Source: Sporosarcina psychrophila (lineage in GTDB: Bacteria; Bacillota; Bacilli; Bacillales_A; Planococcaceae). From it: 40,478 nucleotides of DNA. Positions 25,939-35,191 of this stretch are shown in pieces (position 1 is the first letter of the stretch; each line of letters starts with the position of its first letter). The notes below the pieces were generated by a model. That model worked only from the letters and a program-made list of their open reading frames with translations, was not told the DNA's origin and searched no databases. Where the stretch lies: NCBI GenBank assembly GCA_020742515.1, contig DYWT01000187.1, positions 1-40,478 on the forward strand, given 5' to 3'. The translations under genes and the position numbers were made by a program.

Positions 25939-27588
25939 ATGAAGAAAAAAACATGGTTAGGCTTAATTTTCTTGGCGATTTTTTCATTGATTGTATCGGG
26001 TTGTAATTTCAGCTCATCAACCGAAGAGAAAAACGACAAGAAAGAAGATGAAAAAAAAGGGGACGGCAAGGTTGCACAAGTACTTAATTTGAGTGCAACA
26101 GCTGATATTCCGACATTGGATTCAACAAAAGCACATGACGCTATTGCATTCGACGTTTTAAATAACGTGAATGAGGGGCTGTACCGTCAGGATCAAAGTA
26201 ACCAATCCGTTCCCGCGCTCGCAGAAAAGCATGAAAAAAGTGAAGATGGTATCGTTCATACATTTACGATTAGAGACGCGAATTGGAGTAACGGCGATCC
26301 TGTAACAGCTGCCGATTTTGAATACGCGTGGAAACGTGTTATGAAAGAAGCTGGTGCATATAATTATATGCTAGTTACTGCAGGCATCAAGAATTCCGAA
26401 GCAATCATGAACGAAGAAATGGATGCTGAAGAACTTGGTATTAAGGCGACAGGAGAAAAAACGCTTGAAGTGACACTTGAAAGTGCAAATCCATTGTTTG
26501 AAACTTTACTGGCATTCCCGACATTCTTACCGCAAAATCAAAAGTTTGTCGAAGAGCTTGGGGATCAGTATGCACTTGAAGCTGAAAACATTTTAGCAAA
26601 TGGTCCATTCAAACTTGTTAACTGGTCACAAGAACAAAGCTGGAAACTTGTTAAAAATGAAGATTATTGGGATACGGGTACAGTGAAAATTGAAGAGGTA
26701 AATGTTTTTGTTGTCAAAGATCCGTCTGCCGGGGCGAATTTATATGAGACAGAAAAAATTGACCGCGTCAAATTAACTTCTGCACTTATTGACCAATACG
26801 TTGATGATAAAAACTTTAAAGTTGAAAAAGACTCAGGTATTGTCTTCTTACGCTTTAATCACAACCATCCAGTGCTTAAGAATTCAGAAATTCGCCGTGC
26901 GATTGGAATGGCAGTTGACCGTCAAGGTTTGACAGATGTCATTTTGAAAGATGGTTCTTCACCAATTTATGGAGTGGTTGGAGAAGGATTTTACTTCTCG
27001 CCAGAGAATAAGGATTACCGAGAGTTAAATGGAGACTTCAATAAAGGGACTCCTGAAGAAGCAAAAGCAATATGGGAAAAGGCTTTAGCTGAAGTAGGAC
27101 AAACAGAATTGACAGTATCACTCAATATTGCTGACTCGGATGAAATGAAAAAAGTAGCTGAGTACTTACAAGCTCAGCTTGAAGACAATCTACCTGGATT
27201 TAAGCTTGATATTAAAGCTGTGCCATTCGCTCAGCGTCTTGAAATTGAAAAAGCAGTCGACTATGAACTTTCTCTTTCTACATGGGGACCAGATTATAGT
27301 GACCCGATGACCTACTTAGATATGTGGGTAAAAGGCGGTTCTTCTAACCGTATGGATTATAGCAATCCAAAATTAGATGCATTAGTTCATGATGCACGCA
27401 GTGAGACGGATCTAAGCAAGCGTTACGAGATGTTGCTTGGTATTGAAAAGGTTTTGTTGGAAGAAGATGCAGCAGTTGCACCTCTTTATCAACGAGGATC
27501 TGCAATTCTTGTACGTGATAAAATCAAAGATTTAGCTAAACATCCAACGGGTGCTGAATTCACTTACAAATGGGCTCATATTGAATAA
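25939..27588 (+). CDS. oppA: Oligopeptide ABC transporter substrate-binding lipoprotein (OppA/DppE type)
   Basis: A 549-residue extracellular peptide-binding lipoprotein of the SBP_bac_5 family. The signal peptide ends in VSGC with C22 as the lipid anchor. An acidic and lysine-rich linker follows to about residue 48. Family segments include LNNVNEGLYR, FTIRDANWSNGDPVTAADF, the central NGPFKLVNW and EIRRAIGMAVDR. ATG 25939 is preferred over 25933 because GGGGGG lies 7 bases upstream. It is the first gene of the opp cluster, followed by a terminator-like hairpin that may keep downstream genes at lower levels. Confidence 0.9.
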   Translation: MKKKTWLGLIFLAIFSLIVSGCNFSSSTEEKNDKKEDEKKGDGKVAQVLNLSATADIPTLDSTKAHDAIAFDVLNNVNEGLYRQDQSNQSVPALAEKHEKSEDGIVHTFTIRDANWSNGDPVTAADFEYAWKRVMKEAGAYNYMLVTAGIKNSEAIMNEEMDAEELGIKATGEKTLEVTLESANPLFETLLAFPTFLPQNQKFVEELGDQYALEAENILANGPFKLVNWSQEQSWKLVKNEDYWDTGTVKIEEVNVFVVKDPSAGANLYETEKIDRVKLTSALIDQYVDDKNFKVEKDSGIVFLRFNHNHPVLKNSEIRRAIGMAVDRQGLTDVILKDGSSPIYGVVGEGFYFSPENKDYRELNGDFNKGTPEEAKAIWEKALAEVGQTELTVSLNIADSDEMKKVAEYLQAQLEDNLPGFKLDIKAVPFAQRLEIEKAVDYELSLSTWGPDYSDPMTYLDMWVKGGSSNRMDYSNPKLDALVHDARSETDLSKRYEMLLGIEKVLLEEDAAVAPLYQRGSAILVRDKIKDLAKHPTGAEFTYKWAHIE

Positions 27589-27612
27589 ACATATGATTTA
27601 AGCAATAGATGA

Positions 27613-27650
27613 GCGAAGGTGTATCCAACTGGAGCATCTTCGTTTTCTGT
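27613..27650 (+). terminator. Attenuator-like hairpin after oppA
   Basis: CGAAGGTG (27613-27620) pairs with CATCTTCG (27635-27642), with an inner CC/GG pair, followed by TTTTCTG. Partial termination here would give more OppA than permease, a common arrangement. Confidence 0.6.
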
Positions 27651-27660
27651 TTATTAAATA

Positions 27661-27751
27661 AGTTAAACAAATGAATACCTATTTAAATTGGGCGGGAGGC
27701 ATCTCCGAGCGCCGGAGCGAATTCAATAGGCTATTTTATTTTAACCTATAG
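27661..27751 (+). repeat. Structured repeat between oppA and oppB, left arm deleted
   Basis: The left end AGTTAAACAAATGAATACCT, the right-hand core GGCGGGAGGCATCTCCGAGC and the right end TTTTATTTTAACCTATAG are present, but the left half of the hairpin is missing. The copy is inside the opp operon. Confidence 0.65.
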
Positions 27752-27783
27752 AAGAAAAATCAAGAGCCTTTTAAGGAATTGGG

Positions 27784-28725
27784 GTGGTCGATTTGAAGCG
27801 TTACATAGTAAAAAGATTCGGTTTTATGCTTATTACATTGTTTATCATTATCACAGCAACTTTCTTCCTTATGCAATTCCTTCCGGGAACACCGTTTACA
27901 AACCCGGAAAAGTTATCTGATAAGCAACTCGTTATTTTAAATGCCAAGTATGGATTAGATCAACCAGCGGCAATCCAATACATCCGCTATTTAGGGAATT
28001 TGGTGCAAGGCGATCTAGGCTTTTCATTCCAATATGAAGGTCGAACCGTAAAAAGTATGATCGTTAATCGTATTGGCCCTTCGGCGCTCATTGGTTTACA
28101 AGCACTCGTATTTGGGACGATTGTGGGGTTGGTACTTGGTATTATTTCTGCATTACGACATAATACACTTCTTGACTATGGTGCTGTGACACTTGCAGTA
28201 CTCGGGATGTCTATCCCATCGTTCGTTTTTGCAGCGTTGCTACAATACTTCATTGGGGTGAAATATGAATTGTTACCCGTTGCTTTATGGGAAAGTTATG
28301 CGAGTACCATTTTACCGTCGTTCGCACTTTCCGTGACAGTTATTGCAACGGTCGCCCGTTTTATCAGAAGTGAAATGCTCGAAGTATTAGGACAGGATTA
28401 TGTGACGACTGCAAGGGCAAAAGGTTTGCACGAATCCACGGTTATGGCGAAACATGTCATTCGAAATGCACTAATCCCTGTTGTTACGATGCTCGGCCCG
28501 TTAGCAGTATCTATCATGACAGGAACATTAGTTATTGAAAAGATATTTTCAGTACCTGGGCTTGGAGAACAGTTCACATTGTCAATTATGGTCCTCGATT
28601 ATAGCGTAATTATGGGAATTACCTTATTTTATAGTGCATTGTTCATATTCGTTGTCTTTATAGTTGATATTTTATATGGTCTTCTGGATCCTCGGATTGA
28701 TTATAAACAGGGGGGACAGGCATGA
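27784..28725 (+). CDS. oppB: Oligopeptide ABC transporter permease OppB
   Basis: A 313-residue inner-membrane permease with six predicted helices. N-terminal FLPGTPF and GLDQPAAIQYIRYLGNLVQGDLG are family hallmarks. The EAA-type coupling loop reads DYVTTARAKGLHESTVMAKHVIRNALIPVV. GTG 27784 has AAGGA 6 bases upstream; an internal TTG at 27793, which gives the more typical N-terminus KRYIVKRF, follows GGGGTGG and is an equally good start. The 3' end overlaps oppC by 4 bases (ATGA), indicating translational coupling. Confidence 0.92.
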   Translation: MVDLKRYIVKRFGFMLITLFIIITATFFLMQFLPGTPFTNPEKLSDKQLVILNAKYGLDQPAAIQYIRYLGNLVQGDLGFSFQYEGRTVKSMIVNRIGPSALIGLQALVFGTIVGLVLGIISALRHNTLLDYGAVTLAVLGMSIPSFVFAALLQYFIGVKYELLPVALWESYASTILPSFALSVTVIATVARFIRSEMLEVLGQDYVTTARAKGLHESTVMAKHVIRNALIPVVTMLGPLAVSIMTGTLVIEKIFSVPGLGEQFTLSIMVLDYSVIMGITLFYSALFIFVVFIVDILYGLLDPRIDYKQGGQA

Positions 28726-29780
28726 ACAAAATCGAAAAAGATTCTGCCATTCAAAGCAAGTCTACGGATAACATCAAAATGAATACAGATGGAATTACAG
28801 CTGATCTATTCGTGCCTGCTCCACTGGATCCAATGGAACTGGAAGACATTAACTCGCCATCTGTCTCGTTTTGGCAAGAGGCATTCCACCGTTTATTCAA
28901 AAATAAGGGAGCAGTCATTTCCCTAGTTTTACTCGTATTGCTAATCTTTGTGGCTCTAATAGGTCCCTTAATGAATGAACATACGTACCGAAGTCAAAAC
29001 TTGGTTCACTCTAATCTACCGGCAAAAGTCCCCGGACTCGGGTGGCTTGGTTTTGATGGAACAGACATAAAGGGTGTAGATGTTTATGAAAAGAGAAATA
29101 TAGAAACCAATTACTGGTTCGGAACAGATGAATTTGGTCGGGACTTATGGACAAGGGTTTGGAAAGGAACGCAAATTTCACTTTTCATTGCGCTTGTTGC
29201 TGCAGCTTTGGATTTAGTAATCGGCGTCGTTTATGGTGGTATTTCCTCTTTCTACGGAGGAAGAGTAGATAATGTCATGCAACGGATAATTGAAGTTTTA
29301 ATGGGGATACCGAATTTGATTATCATTATCCTGTTTATTCTCATTCTTGAACCGGGTATTACGTCCATTATTTTAGCGATGGTGATAACCGGTTGGGTAG
29401 GAATGGCACGTGTTGTACGCGGACAAATTCTGCAGTTGAAAAGTCAAGAATTTGTCCTGGCCTCCCAAACGTTGGGTGCATCCAATTCCAGATTGATTTG
29501 GAGGCATTTGTTGCCAAACGTAATGGGACCGATAATTGTTACCATCATGTTCACGATTCCTACAGCCATATTCTTCGAAGCCTTTTTGAGTTTTATAGGC
29601 TTAGGATTGCAAGCGCCACAAGCATCGCTTGGTGTCTTAATTGAAGATGGCTATAAATCTATGAGGTATTTTGCATATAAGCTATTATTCCCGGCATTTG
29701 TAATAAGTACGATTATGATTTGCTTCAATCTACTCGCTGATGGATTACGTGATGCGTTAGATCCGAAAATGAGAAAATAG
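28722..29780 (+). CDS. oppC: Oligopeptide ABC transporter permease OppC
   Basis: A 352-residue membrane permease, longer than the roughly 300 residues of many OppC proteins. The extra length comes from an N-terminal hydrophilic extension (about residues 1-60) and an external loop before YWFGTDEFGRDLWTR. The EAA loop reads QEFVLASQTLGASNSRLIWRHLLPNVMGP. The C-terminus, NLLADGLRDALDPKMR, is typical. It starts inside the oppB stop and is followed 14 bases later by oppD. Confidence 0.92.
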   Translation: MNKIEKDSAIQSKSTDNIKMNTDGITADLFVPAPLDPMELEDINSPSVSFWQEAFHRLFKNKGAVISLVLLVLLIFVALIGPLMNEHTYRSQNLVHSNLPAKVPGLGWLGFDGTDIKGVDVYEKRNIETNYWFGTDEFGRDLWTRVWKGTQISLFIALVAAALDLVIGVVYGGISSFYGGRVDNVMQRIIEVLMGIPNLIIIILFILILEPGITSIILAMVITGWVGMARVVRGQILQLKSQEFVLASQTLGASNSRLIWRHLLPNVMGPIIVTIMFTIPTAIFFEAFLSFIGLGLQAPQASLGVLIEDGYKSMRYFAYKLLFPAFVISTIMICFNLLADGLRDALDPKMRK

Positions 29781-29794
29781 GGAGTGGGTCATTT

Positions 29795-30814
29795 ATGAAT
29801 GAAGAAATATTGTCAGTCGACAACTTACACATTTCCTTCCAGACCCAAACGGGTGCGGTTAAGGCGGTAAGGGGTGTGAATTTCAAGTTGAACAAAGGTG
29901 AAACGTTGGCAATTGTCGGAGAGTCAGGTTCAGGGAAATCTGTTACTGCAAAATCAATTATGCGCCTTTTACCGAAGCATAATACCTTAATTCCGCAAGG
30001 AGACATCACTTACGAGGGGCGGGATCTTTTAAAACTATCGTTAAGTGAGATGCAAAAAGTAAGAGGTTCGGAAATATCAATGGTGTTCCAAGATCCAATG
30101 ACATCCTTGAATCCGACGATGAAAATCGGGAAACAAATTATGGAGGGCCTCATAAAACATCAGAAGATGACAAAAAAAGAGGCGAAACAAAAGGCGTTTC
30201 AAATGCTTAAAATGGTCGGAATCCCAAATGCTGAAGAGCGTCTAGATGGATATCCGCATCAGTTTTCAGGTGGAATGAGGCAACGCGTTGTCATTGCAAT
30301 GGCGCTTGCTTGTAACCCGAAAATATTAATAGCTGACGAGCCGACAACAGCCCTTGACGTAACAATTCAAGCGCAAATCTTGCGGCTGATGAAGGATTTA
30401 CAGGGGGAAATGGATACGGCAATCGTCCTAATTACGCATGACCTTGGCGTTGTCGCAAACATGGCTAATCGAGTCGCTGTCATGTATGCGGGTGAAATCG
30501 TGGAGCAAGGGACGCTAGATGAAATTTTTTATAAACCACAACATCCGTATACGTTAGGCCTTCTTCATTCCATGCCAAACTTGAATGCGAGTCGATCGGA
30601 ACCACTTATTCCTATTCCGGGTTCACCGCCTGACCTCGCCACGCTTGGTACAGGCTGTCCATTTGCTGCCCGTTGTCCCTATACGATGAAGGTCTGTCAC
30701 GACTTTCATCCAAAAACGACGCAGCTTGGTGAAAGTCACTCTGTTTCATGTTGGCTGCAAGATGTGCGAACACCGGCTGAACATGTCCCGGAAAAAGTTA
30801 GGAGTGCAAAGTAA
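29795..30814 (+). CDS. oppD: Oligopeptide ABC transporter ATP-binding protein OppD
   Basis: A 339-residue cytoplasmic ATPase of the transporter. Walker A is GESGSGKS at residues 42-49. The signature FSGGMRQRVVIAMAL and Walker B ILIADEPTTALD are intact. The C-terminal oligopeptide/dipeptide domain (about 270-330) has Cys residues in GTGCPFAARCPY and VCHDFHP, a pattern known for an iron-sulfur cluster or metal in relatives. GGGAGTGG precedes the ATG. It overlaps oppF by one base (TAATG). Confidence 0.93.
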   Translation: MNEEILSVDNLHISFQTQTGAVKAVRGVNFKLNKGETLAIVGESGSGKSVTAKSIMRLLPKHNTLIPQGDITYEGRDLLKLSLSEMQKVRGSEISMVFQDPMTSLNPTMKIGKQIMEGLIKHQKMTKKEAKQKAFQMLKMVGIPNAEERLDGYPHQFSGGMRQRVVIAMALACNPKILIADEPTTALDVTIQAQILRLMKDLQGEMDTAIVLITHDLGVVANMANRVAVMYAGEIVEQGTLDEIFYKPQHPYTLGLLHSMPNLNASRSEPLIPIPGSPPDLATLGTGCPFAARCPYTMKVCHDFHPKTTQLGESHSVSCWLQDVRTPAEHVPEKVRSAK

Positions 30815-31833
30815 TGAACACGTATGAAGATTTATTAGTCGTTACAGAATTGAAAAAACATTTCAAGCTCAACAAAAATAGTACATTGAAAGCCGTTGAT
30901 GGAATTAGTTTTACGATAAAAAAAGGGGAGACGCTTGGTCTTGTTGGTGAGTCGGGATGTGGCAAATCGACAGTCGGAAGAACCATTACTCAAATTTATG
31001 AGCCTTCAAGTGGCGAAATTCTTTTTGCTGATGAAGTAGTCCATTCCAAACGCAGCAAACAGGAGCAAAAAAAGAAAAAGCGCAATATGCAAATGATTTT
31101 CCAAGATCCTTATTCTTCATTGAATCCACGTATGACTGTTATGGAAATCATTTCAGAGGGGCTACTCATTCATTCAGCTGAATTGTCATTGAAAGAACGG
31201 GAAGTAAAAGTGAATGAACTGTTAGAGCTTGTAGGTTTGAACAAAAAACATTCGCAAAGGTATCCGCATGAATTCAGCGGTGGACAAAGACAACGTATCG
31301 GTATTGCACGCGCATTAGCGGTAGAGCCAGAATTTATTGTAGCAGATGAACCAATCGCTGCTCTCGATGTATCAATACAAGCTCAAATAGTCAATCTACT
31401 GAAAAAACTTCAAAAAGAAAAAGAGCTTACTTTCTTATTCATTGCGCATGATTTATCAATGGTGAAATACATAAGCGACCGGATTGCCGTTATGTATTTA
31501 GGGAAAATTGTTGAGTTATCAGAAAGTGAAACGCTTTATGAAAAACCATTGCATCCTTATTCTGAGGCACTGCTTTCAGCAATTCCATTACCCGACCCGG
31601 ACTCGGAGCGCTCTAGAAAACAAATTGTCCTGAAAGGTGACGTCCCTAGCCCAATCGACATTCCAAGTGGATGTAGATTCCGGACGAGATGCCCGAAAGC
31701 GATGAAAATTTGTTCTGCGCTTGAACCGACATTTATGGAAGTAGAGAAAGGCCACTTTGTCGCGTGTCATTTACACGATGAAAAAGTGATGTCCCGACAA
31801 GATGCAGTTCCAGTCAATGGAGAGTTGTCCTGA
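30814..31833 (+). CDS. oppF: Oligopeptide ABC transporter ATP-binding protein OppF
   Basis: A 339-residue ATPase paired with OppD. Walker A is GESGCGKS at residues 45-52. The signature is FSGGQRQRIGIARAL, and Walker B reads IVADEPIAALD, with Ile where Thr or Val is common. The C-terminal cysteine-bearing region (CRFRTRCPKAMKIC) is present. TAGGAG lies upstream of the ATG inside oppD. The stop codon lies within the terminator stem. Confidence 0.93.
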   Translation: MNTYEDLLVVTELKKHFKLNKNSTLKAVDGISFTIKKGETLGLVGESGCGKSTVGRTITQIYEPSSGEILFADEVVHSKRSKQEQKKKKRNMQMIFQDPYSSLNPRMTVMEIISEGLLIHSAELSLKEREVKVNELLELVGLNKKHSQRYPHEFSGGQRQRIGIARALAVEPEFIVADEPIAALDVSIQAQIVNLLKKLQKEKELTFLFIAHDLSMVKYISDRIAVMYLGKIVELSESETLYEKPLHPYSEALLSAIPLPDPDSERSRKQIVLKGDVPSPIDIPSGCRFRTRCPKAMKICSALEPTFMEVEKGHFVACHLHDEKVMSRQDAVPVNGELS

Positions 31834-31857
31834 TTAGCAGGGGCAACTTTTTTGTTT
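31824..31857 (+). terminator. Terminator of the opp operon
   Basis: GTTGTCCTG (31824-31832) pairs with CAGGGGCAAC (31838-31847) with a wobble and one bulge, followed by TTTTTTG. It overlaps the last codons of oppF. Confidence 0.7.
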
Positions 31858-31898
31858 GATAAAGATCGCTTAAGATAACGTTATCTACTAGCATAATC

Positions 31899-32053
31899 CC
31901 TATAAATGTAATATCTATAATTAACTAAGCGAAGGCGCCTTAAAAGGGGTAGCCGAAGCCCTAAGACTGGCAGCAAAGCTGCTTGGCTTATGGCGGGAGG
32001 CATCCCCGAGCGCCACAGCGGATTCAATGATGTTCTTGATTTCAACCTATACA
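31899..32053 (+). repeat. Structured repeat, full-length reference copy
   Basis: The best copy for the fold. The outer stem GGCGC (31934-31938) pairs with GCGCC (32010-32014). GGGG (31946-31949) pairs with CCCC (32004-32007), and GCC (31952-31954) with GGC (31999-32001). The inner stem GCCCTAAG (31958-31965) pairs with CTTATGGC (31987-31994) with one mismatch. The apical stem GCAGC (31970-31974) pairs with GCTGC (31978-31982). The right terminus reads TTCTTGATTTCAACCTATA. The left terminus is degraded. It follows the opp terminator. Confidence 0.75.
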
Positions 32054-32135
32054 GTCTTATTATTAACACAATCATTTCCTGTCTAATACTACCTATCTAC
32101 TTAATAACAATAAACTTACGAAGGGGCTGATAAAT

Positions 32136-33434
32136 TTGATACAGTGGGAACCATTTGAAAAGTTCGTAGAGGAAGTAATGGAAAAAGAACAAATACCGGG
32201 AGTTGCGGTTGCACTTTCTAAAAACGGACAAACAATTTATGAGCGAGGGTTTGGGACAAGGGACTTTGAAACAAATGAGCCGGTCACCCCAGAAACGATT
32301 TTTGGAATTGCATCGATCACAAAATCTTTTACCGCGCTTGCTATTATGAAACTAGTAGAAGAGGGACGCTTACAGGTGAAAGACGCGGTTATCGAACATC
32401 TTCCTGAATTTCAATTAGTTGATTATGACAATATGGAGGATATAAAAATTCGTCACCTTCTTTCTCACACAACAGGTCTTGCAACAATGGAGAGAAAGGA
32501 ACAACTCACGAAATTCGATGAACATCTTCACTATTTAAACGAAAAAGCATGGAGCTGGGTAGGGAAGCCTGGGCAATATATGTGCTATAACAACGATATG
32601 TTTATCTTACTAGGTGCCATTATTGAAAAAATAACTGGTGAAAGTTATCAGGCATATATCAATAAACAAATTATAAACCCCTTACAAATGACCAGAACGA
32701 CATACAATCTTCTTGAATTACAAAGTTTTGAAAATGTCACAACACCATATGTGCTGGCGGATGGTAAGCCAGTAGCATGTCCATGGCCGACGTTAGGAAA
32801 TTATGCCGTCGGAGGTGGTATTCGGTCGACGGTAGTTGATTTGTTGAAATACGGAAACATATATGTGGATGTACTTGAAAGGAATATTGTCAGTAGGGCG
32901 TATACTTCACAAATGGCACAACCCGTTCAACAAACAAATGGCAAGAGCTTTTATGGGTTTGCCCTTCAAACGACTCCAAATTACTCAGCGGTTACATTAG
33001 TCGAACATGGCGGAGGTCAGCCGGGTGTATCCTCTAATTTTGGTTTCATTCCAGAAAAGGGAATTGTTGCTGTCGTTTTAACGAATATGGGTGGTGTAAG
33101 TGCCGACGCGATTTGGCTAGCTGCTATAAATACAGCATTAGGTATCCCAATCGAACAAAAGAGAAGTACAGAGCCTCATTTTGAAATGAGTAGTGAACAA
33201 AAAGAGCGAATGGTTGGGACATATATATCAGCTGAAGGCTCCCATGTTGCCATTTTATTAGAAGATCAAACTCTGGTAGCAACCATTGATAATAAAACCT
33301 ACGCACTTCGAGCAAGTAATGAGACAACGCTTGTTATGAAGCTACTTGAAAAGCCAATTCGGTTCTTTTTGGATGAAAAAAACAATGCATGGGCTCTATT
33401 TATTGGGCTTAGAATGCTGATGAAGAAAAGTTGA
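32136..33434 (+). CDS. Serine beta-lactamase-like hydrolase (family S12)
   Basis: A 432-residue penicillin-binding-protein-like hydrolase. The catalytic SxxK is S60-I-T-K63, the second motif YNN is at 151-153, and the third motif HGGG at 291-294 replaces the KTG triad, as in class C-like esterases and D-aminopeptidases. There is no signal peptide, so unlike a secreted beta-lactamase it is probably cytoplasmic. The C-terminal 90 residues form a separate beta domain. Start TTG 32136 follows AAGGGG. An esterase or peptidase acting on small esters or peptides is likelier than antibiotic resistance. Confidence 0.87.
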   Translation: MIQWEPFEKFVEEVMEKEQIPGVAVALSKNGQTIYERGFGTRDFETNEPVTPETIFGIASITKSFTALAIMKLVEEGRLQVKDAVIEHLPEFQLVDYDNMEDIKIRHLLSHTTGLATMERKEQLTKFDEHLHYLNEKAWSWVGKPGQYMCYNNDMFILLGAIIEKITGESYQAYINKQIINPLQMTRTTYNLLELQSFENVTTPYVLADGKPVACPWPTLGNYAVGGGIRSTVVDLLKYGNIYVDVLERNIVSRAYTSQMAQPVQQTNGKSFYGFALQTTPNYSAVTLVEHGGGQPGVSSNFGFIPEKGIVAVVLTNMGGVSADAIWLAAINTALGIPIEQKRSTEPHFEMSSEQKERMVGTYISAEGSHVAILLEDQTLVATIDNKTYALRASNETTLVMKLLEKPIRFFLDEKNNAWALFIGLRMLMKKS

Positions 33435-33760
33435 GTAATTTCAATAAGAATATAAGTTAAAAGTCTATCTATATTAAAATGAAAAATACTTACAAAACCC
33501 GCTGGTGATAAAGGACTCATTAACTTTATTCTTTGGTGAAATTTATATGTCCAAGTATAAAATTTAAACAATCAGTCTCTGAAACGTCATCCGACAGACA
33601 AGCAATTGATTAAAACGGTTAAACTTAAAAGGAAGCAGAGTAGATTGATAAATTTATAAGTAGAAGAAATACAGGTAACCATATAGAATAAAATTTGTAT
33701 TGAAACATTCTTTTAAAAAGAGCCTACAGAATTAAATAATTAACGAAAAGAGGATTGAAT
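33435..33760. other. Intergenic region, no gene seen
   Basis: About 325 AT-rich bases with no convincing open frame, hairpin or repeat copy. The promoter of the next gene must lie here but was not assigned. Confidence 0.5.
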
Positions 33761-34645
33761 ATGTGGATTCAACGATTTATTGATACTGCAAGAGGCACTT
33801 TTGAACTTTTTGAAAAGGGTCAAGGAGTTCCGTTATGTGTTACACATTTATACAGCGCCTATGATAATCGGGGGAATACATTTGCAAATCCTTTCACTAC
33901 AAACTATCGGGTTTATTTAATCAATCTACGCGGCTGCGGAAATTCTATTGAGGCTGAAGATGAATCACAATATAGTTTGATCGAATCTGTGAATGACTTA
34001 GAAGCAATTCGTTTGGCATTAGGCATTGAAAGGTGGGGAGTTGCAGGTCATTCGACAGGAGGGATGTTAGCTCTTCAATATGCTATACAAGTACCCGATG
34101 CACTTACTAAAATAATTGCTGGTGGAACAAGTGCGAGCAAGGAATATGCCGCAAATCCTAGTAGTATCTATTGCCGCAAAAATCCTAATTTTGATCGCAT
34201 TATGGAAATTATGAACCAATTAAATGATTCCATGACTCCTATTGAAATACGTAAAGAAATAAATCGTGAATGGGCTTCAATGTCTTTTTATTCAGCGGAA
34301 AAACTTGAGAAGGCCCTAACTATCCCAAACAGTGGGAAAACGGTAGGAGACCGTTTAAATTATTTTATGAAGAAGGAGTTCCCTACTTATGATTTGAGAG
34401 AAAGATTATCTAATGTTGCCCTGCCAACTTATATATATGCCGGAAAATATGATGCGCAATGTCCCTATGAATATGGAGTAGAAATAGCTAATTTAATACC
34501 TCATGCAAGTTTCACAACTTTTGAAGAAAGTAATCATAATCCTTTTGTTGAGGAAGAGGAAGAATTTCGGGATTTTGTAAAATCTACGATTCATGACGAT
34601 TTGTTACCCAAGTTTAATACCCTAATACAGGGAGCTGAAAAGTGA
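33761..34645 (+). CDS. Alpha/beta hydrolase (proline iminopeptidase-like)
   Basis: A 294-residue soluble hydrolase. The nucleophile elbow GHSTGG is at residues 96-101 with S98. The acidic residue is probably the Asp of AGKYDAQCP, and the catalytic His that of EESNHNPFVEE. RVYLINLRGCGNS gives the oxyanion-side strand and the RGCG motif common to S33 peptidases. ATG 33761 is preferred over TTG 33755 because of AAGAGG spacing. It overlaps the next gene by 4 bases (GTGA), so the two are translationally coupled. Confidence 0.87.
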   Translation: MWIQRFIDTARGTFELFEKGQGVPLCVTHLYSAYDNRGNTFANPFTTNYRVYLINLRGCGNSIEAEDESQYSLIESVNDLEAIRLALGIERWGVAGHSTGGMLALQYAIQVPDALTKIIAGGTSASKEYAANPSSIYCRKNPNFDRIMEIMNQLNDSMTPIEIRKEINREWASMSFYSAEKLEKALTIPNSGKTVGDRLNYFMKKEFPTYDLRERLSNVALPTYIYAGKYDAQCPYEYGVEIANLIPHASFTTFEESNHNPFVEEEEEFRDFVKSTIHDDLLPKFNTLIQGAEK

Positions 34646-35109
34646 TTAGAGGAATTACCTTTGAAATCCCAAACAATCCCGGACAATATTTACAACATAT
34701 TTTATCATGTGTAAACATGTCCCAGTTGAACTGGTATAACGCTGGCGGGGAAGCCTACATAATCAAAAATGGCGAGTTTGGGGCTTCGTTATTTGACGAA
34801 AATGAACGTTTCATTGATGGAAAGATACTACAGAAAAGATTGTCGGACAATCTTTACTACTTAATTTTCACCGATTTGAAGGGGTTTCCTAGAAATGTTA
34901 GAGCGGAAAATGTGGAGACATACGAGGAATTTGTAATGAGTAAATGTACATTTGTTATTTTAATCGTGGATTGTGTAAATGTGACTATTTACAGTAAAGA
35001 CATGGCACAAATCCAGTTAATTTTTGAACAGGCAAATGGAGCTGGTTACGAGAACATTGTAGTAATTCAAGATGAGAGTGACGCAAGGAATCGTCTGTCT
35101 GTATGGTAA
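34642..35109 (+). CDS. DUF2691 family protein
   Basis: A 155-residue protein recognised as DUF2691 from its start RGITFEIPNNPGQYL, the middle YYLIFTDLKGFP and ETYEEF, and the end DARNRLSVW. It has no catalytic motifs and no membrane segment, and its function is unknown. The GTG start lies in the last codons of the alpha/beta hydrolase gene, with GGGAGCTG as ribosome binding site. The coupling suggests the two products are needed together. Confidence 0.83.
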   Translation: MIRGITFEIPNNPGQYLQHILSCVNMSQLNWYNAGGEAYIIKNGEFGASLFDENERFIDGKILQKRLSDNLYYLIFTDLKGFPRNVRAENVETYEEFVMSKCTFVILIVDCVNVTIYSKDMAQIQLIFEQANGAGYENIVVIQDESDARNRLSVW

Positions 35110-35191
35110 TGTTTTATGGAAAATGAATAATCATTACACATTATTTCTTTTGACGAATAACAGCTATCAAAAAAAGAAATGGGGAATAGAT

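Noticed and set aside
31873..31886. 14-base perfect palindrome AGATAACGTTATCT after the opp operon
   Set aside because: It could be an operator, but no promoter or adjacent regulator supports this. Left as a curiosity.
35072..35191. Upstream extension of the GNAT gene at 35192
   Set aside because: It would overlap the DUF2691 gene and add 40 residues unlike the family; GGGGA before ATG 35192 is the better start signal.
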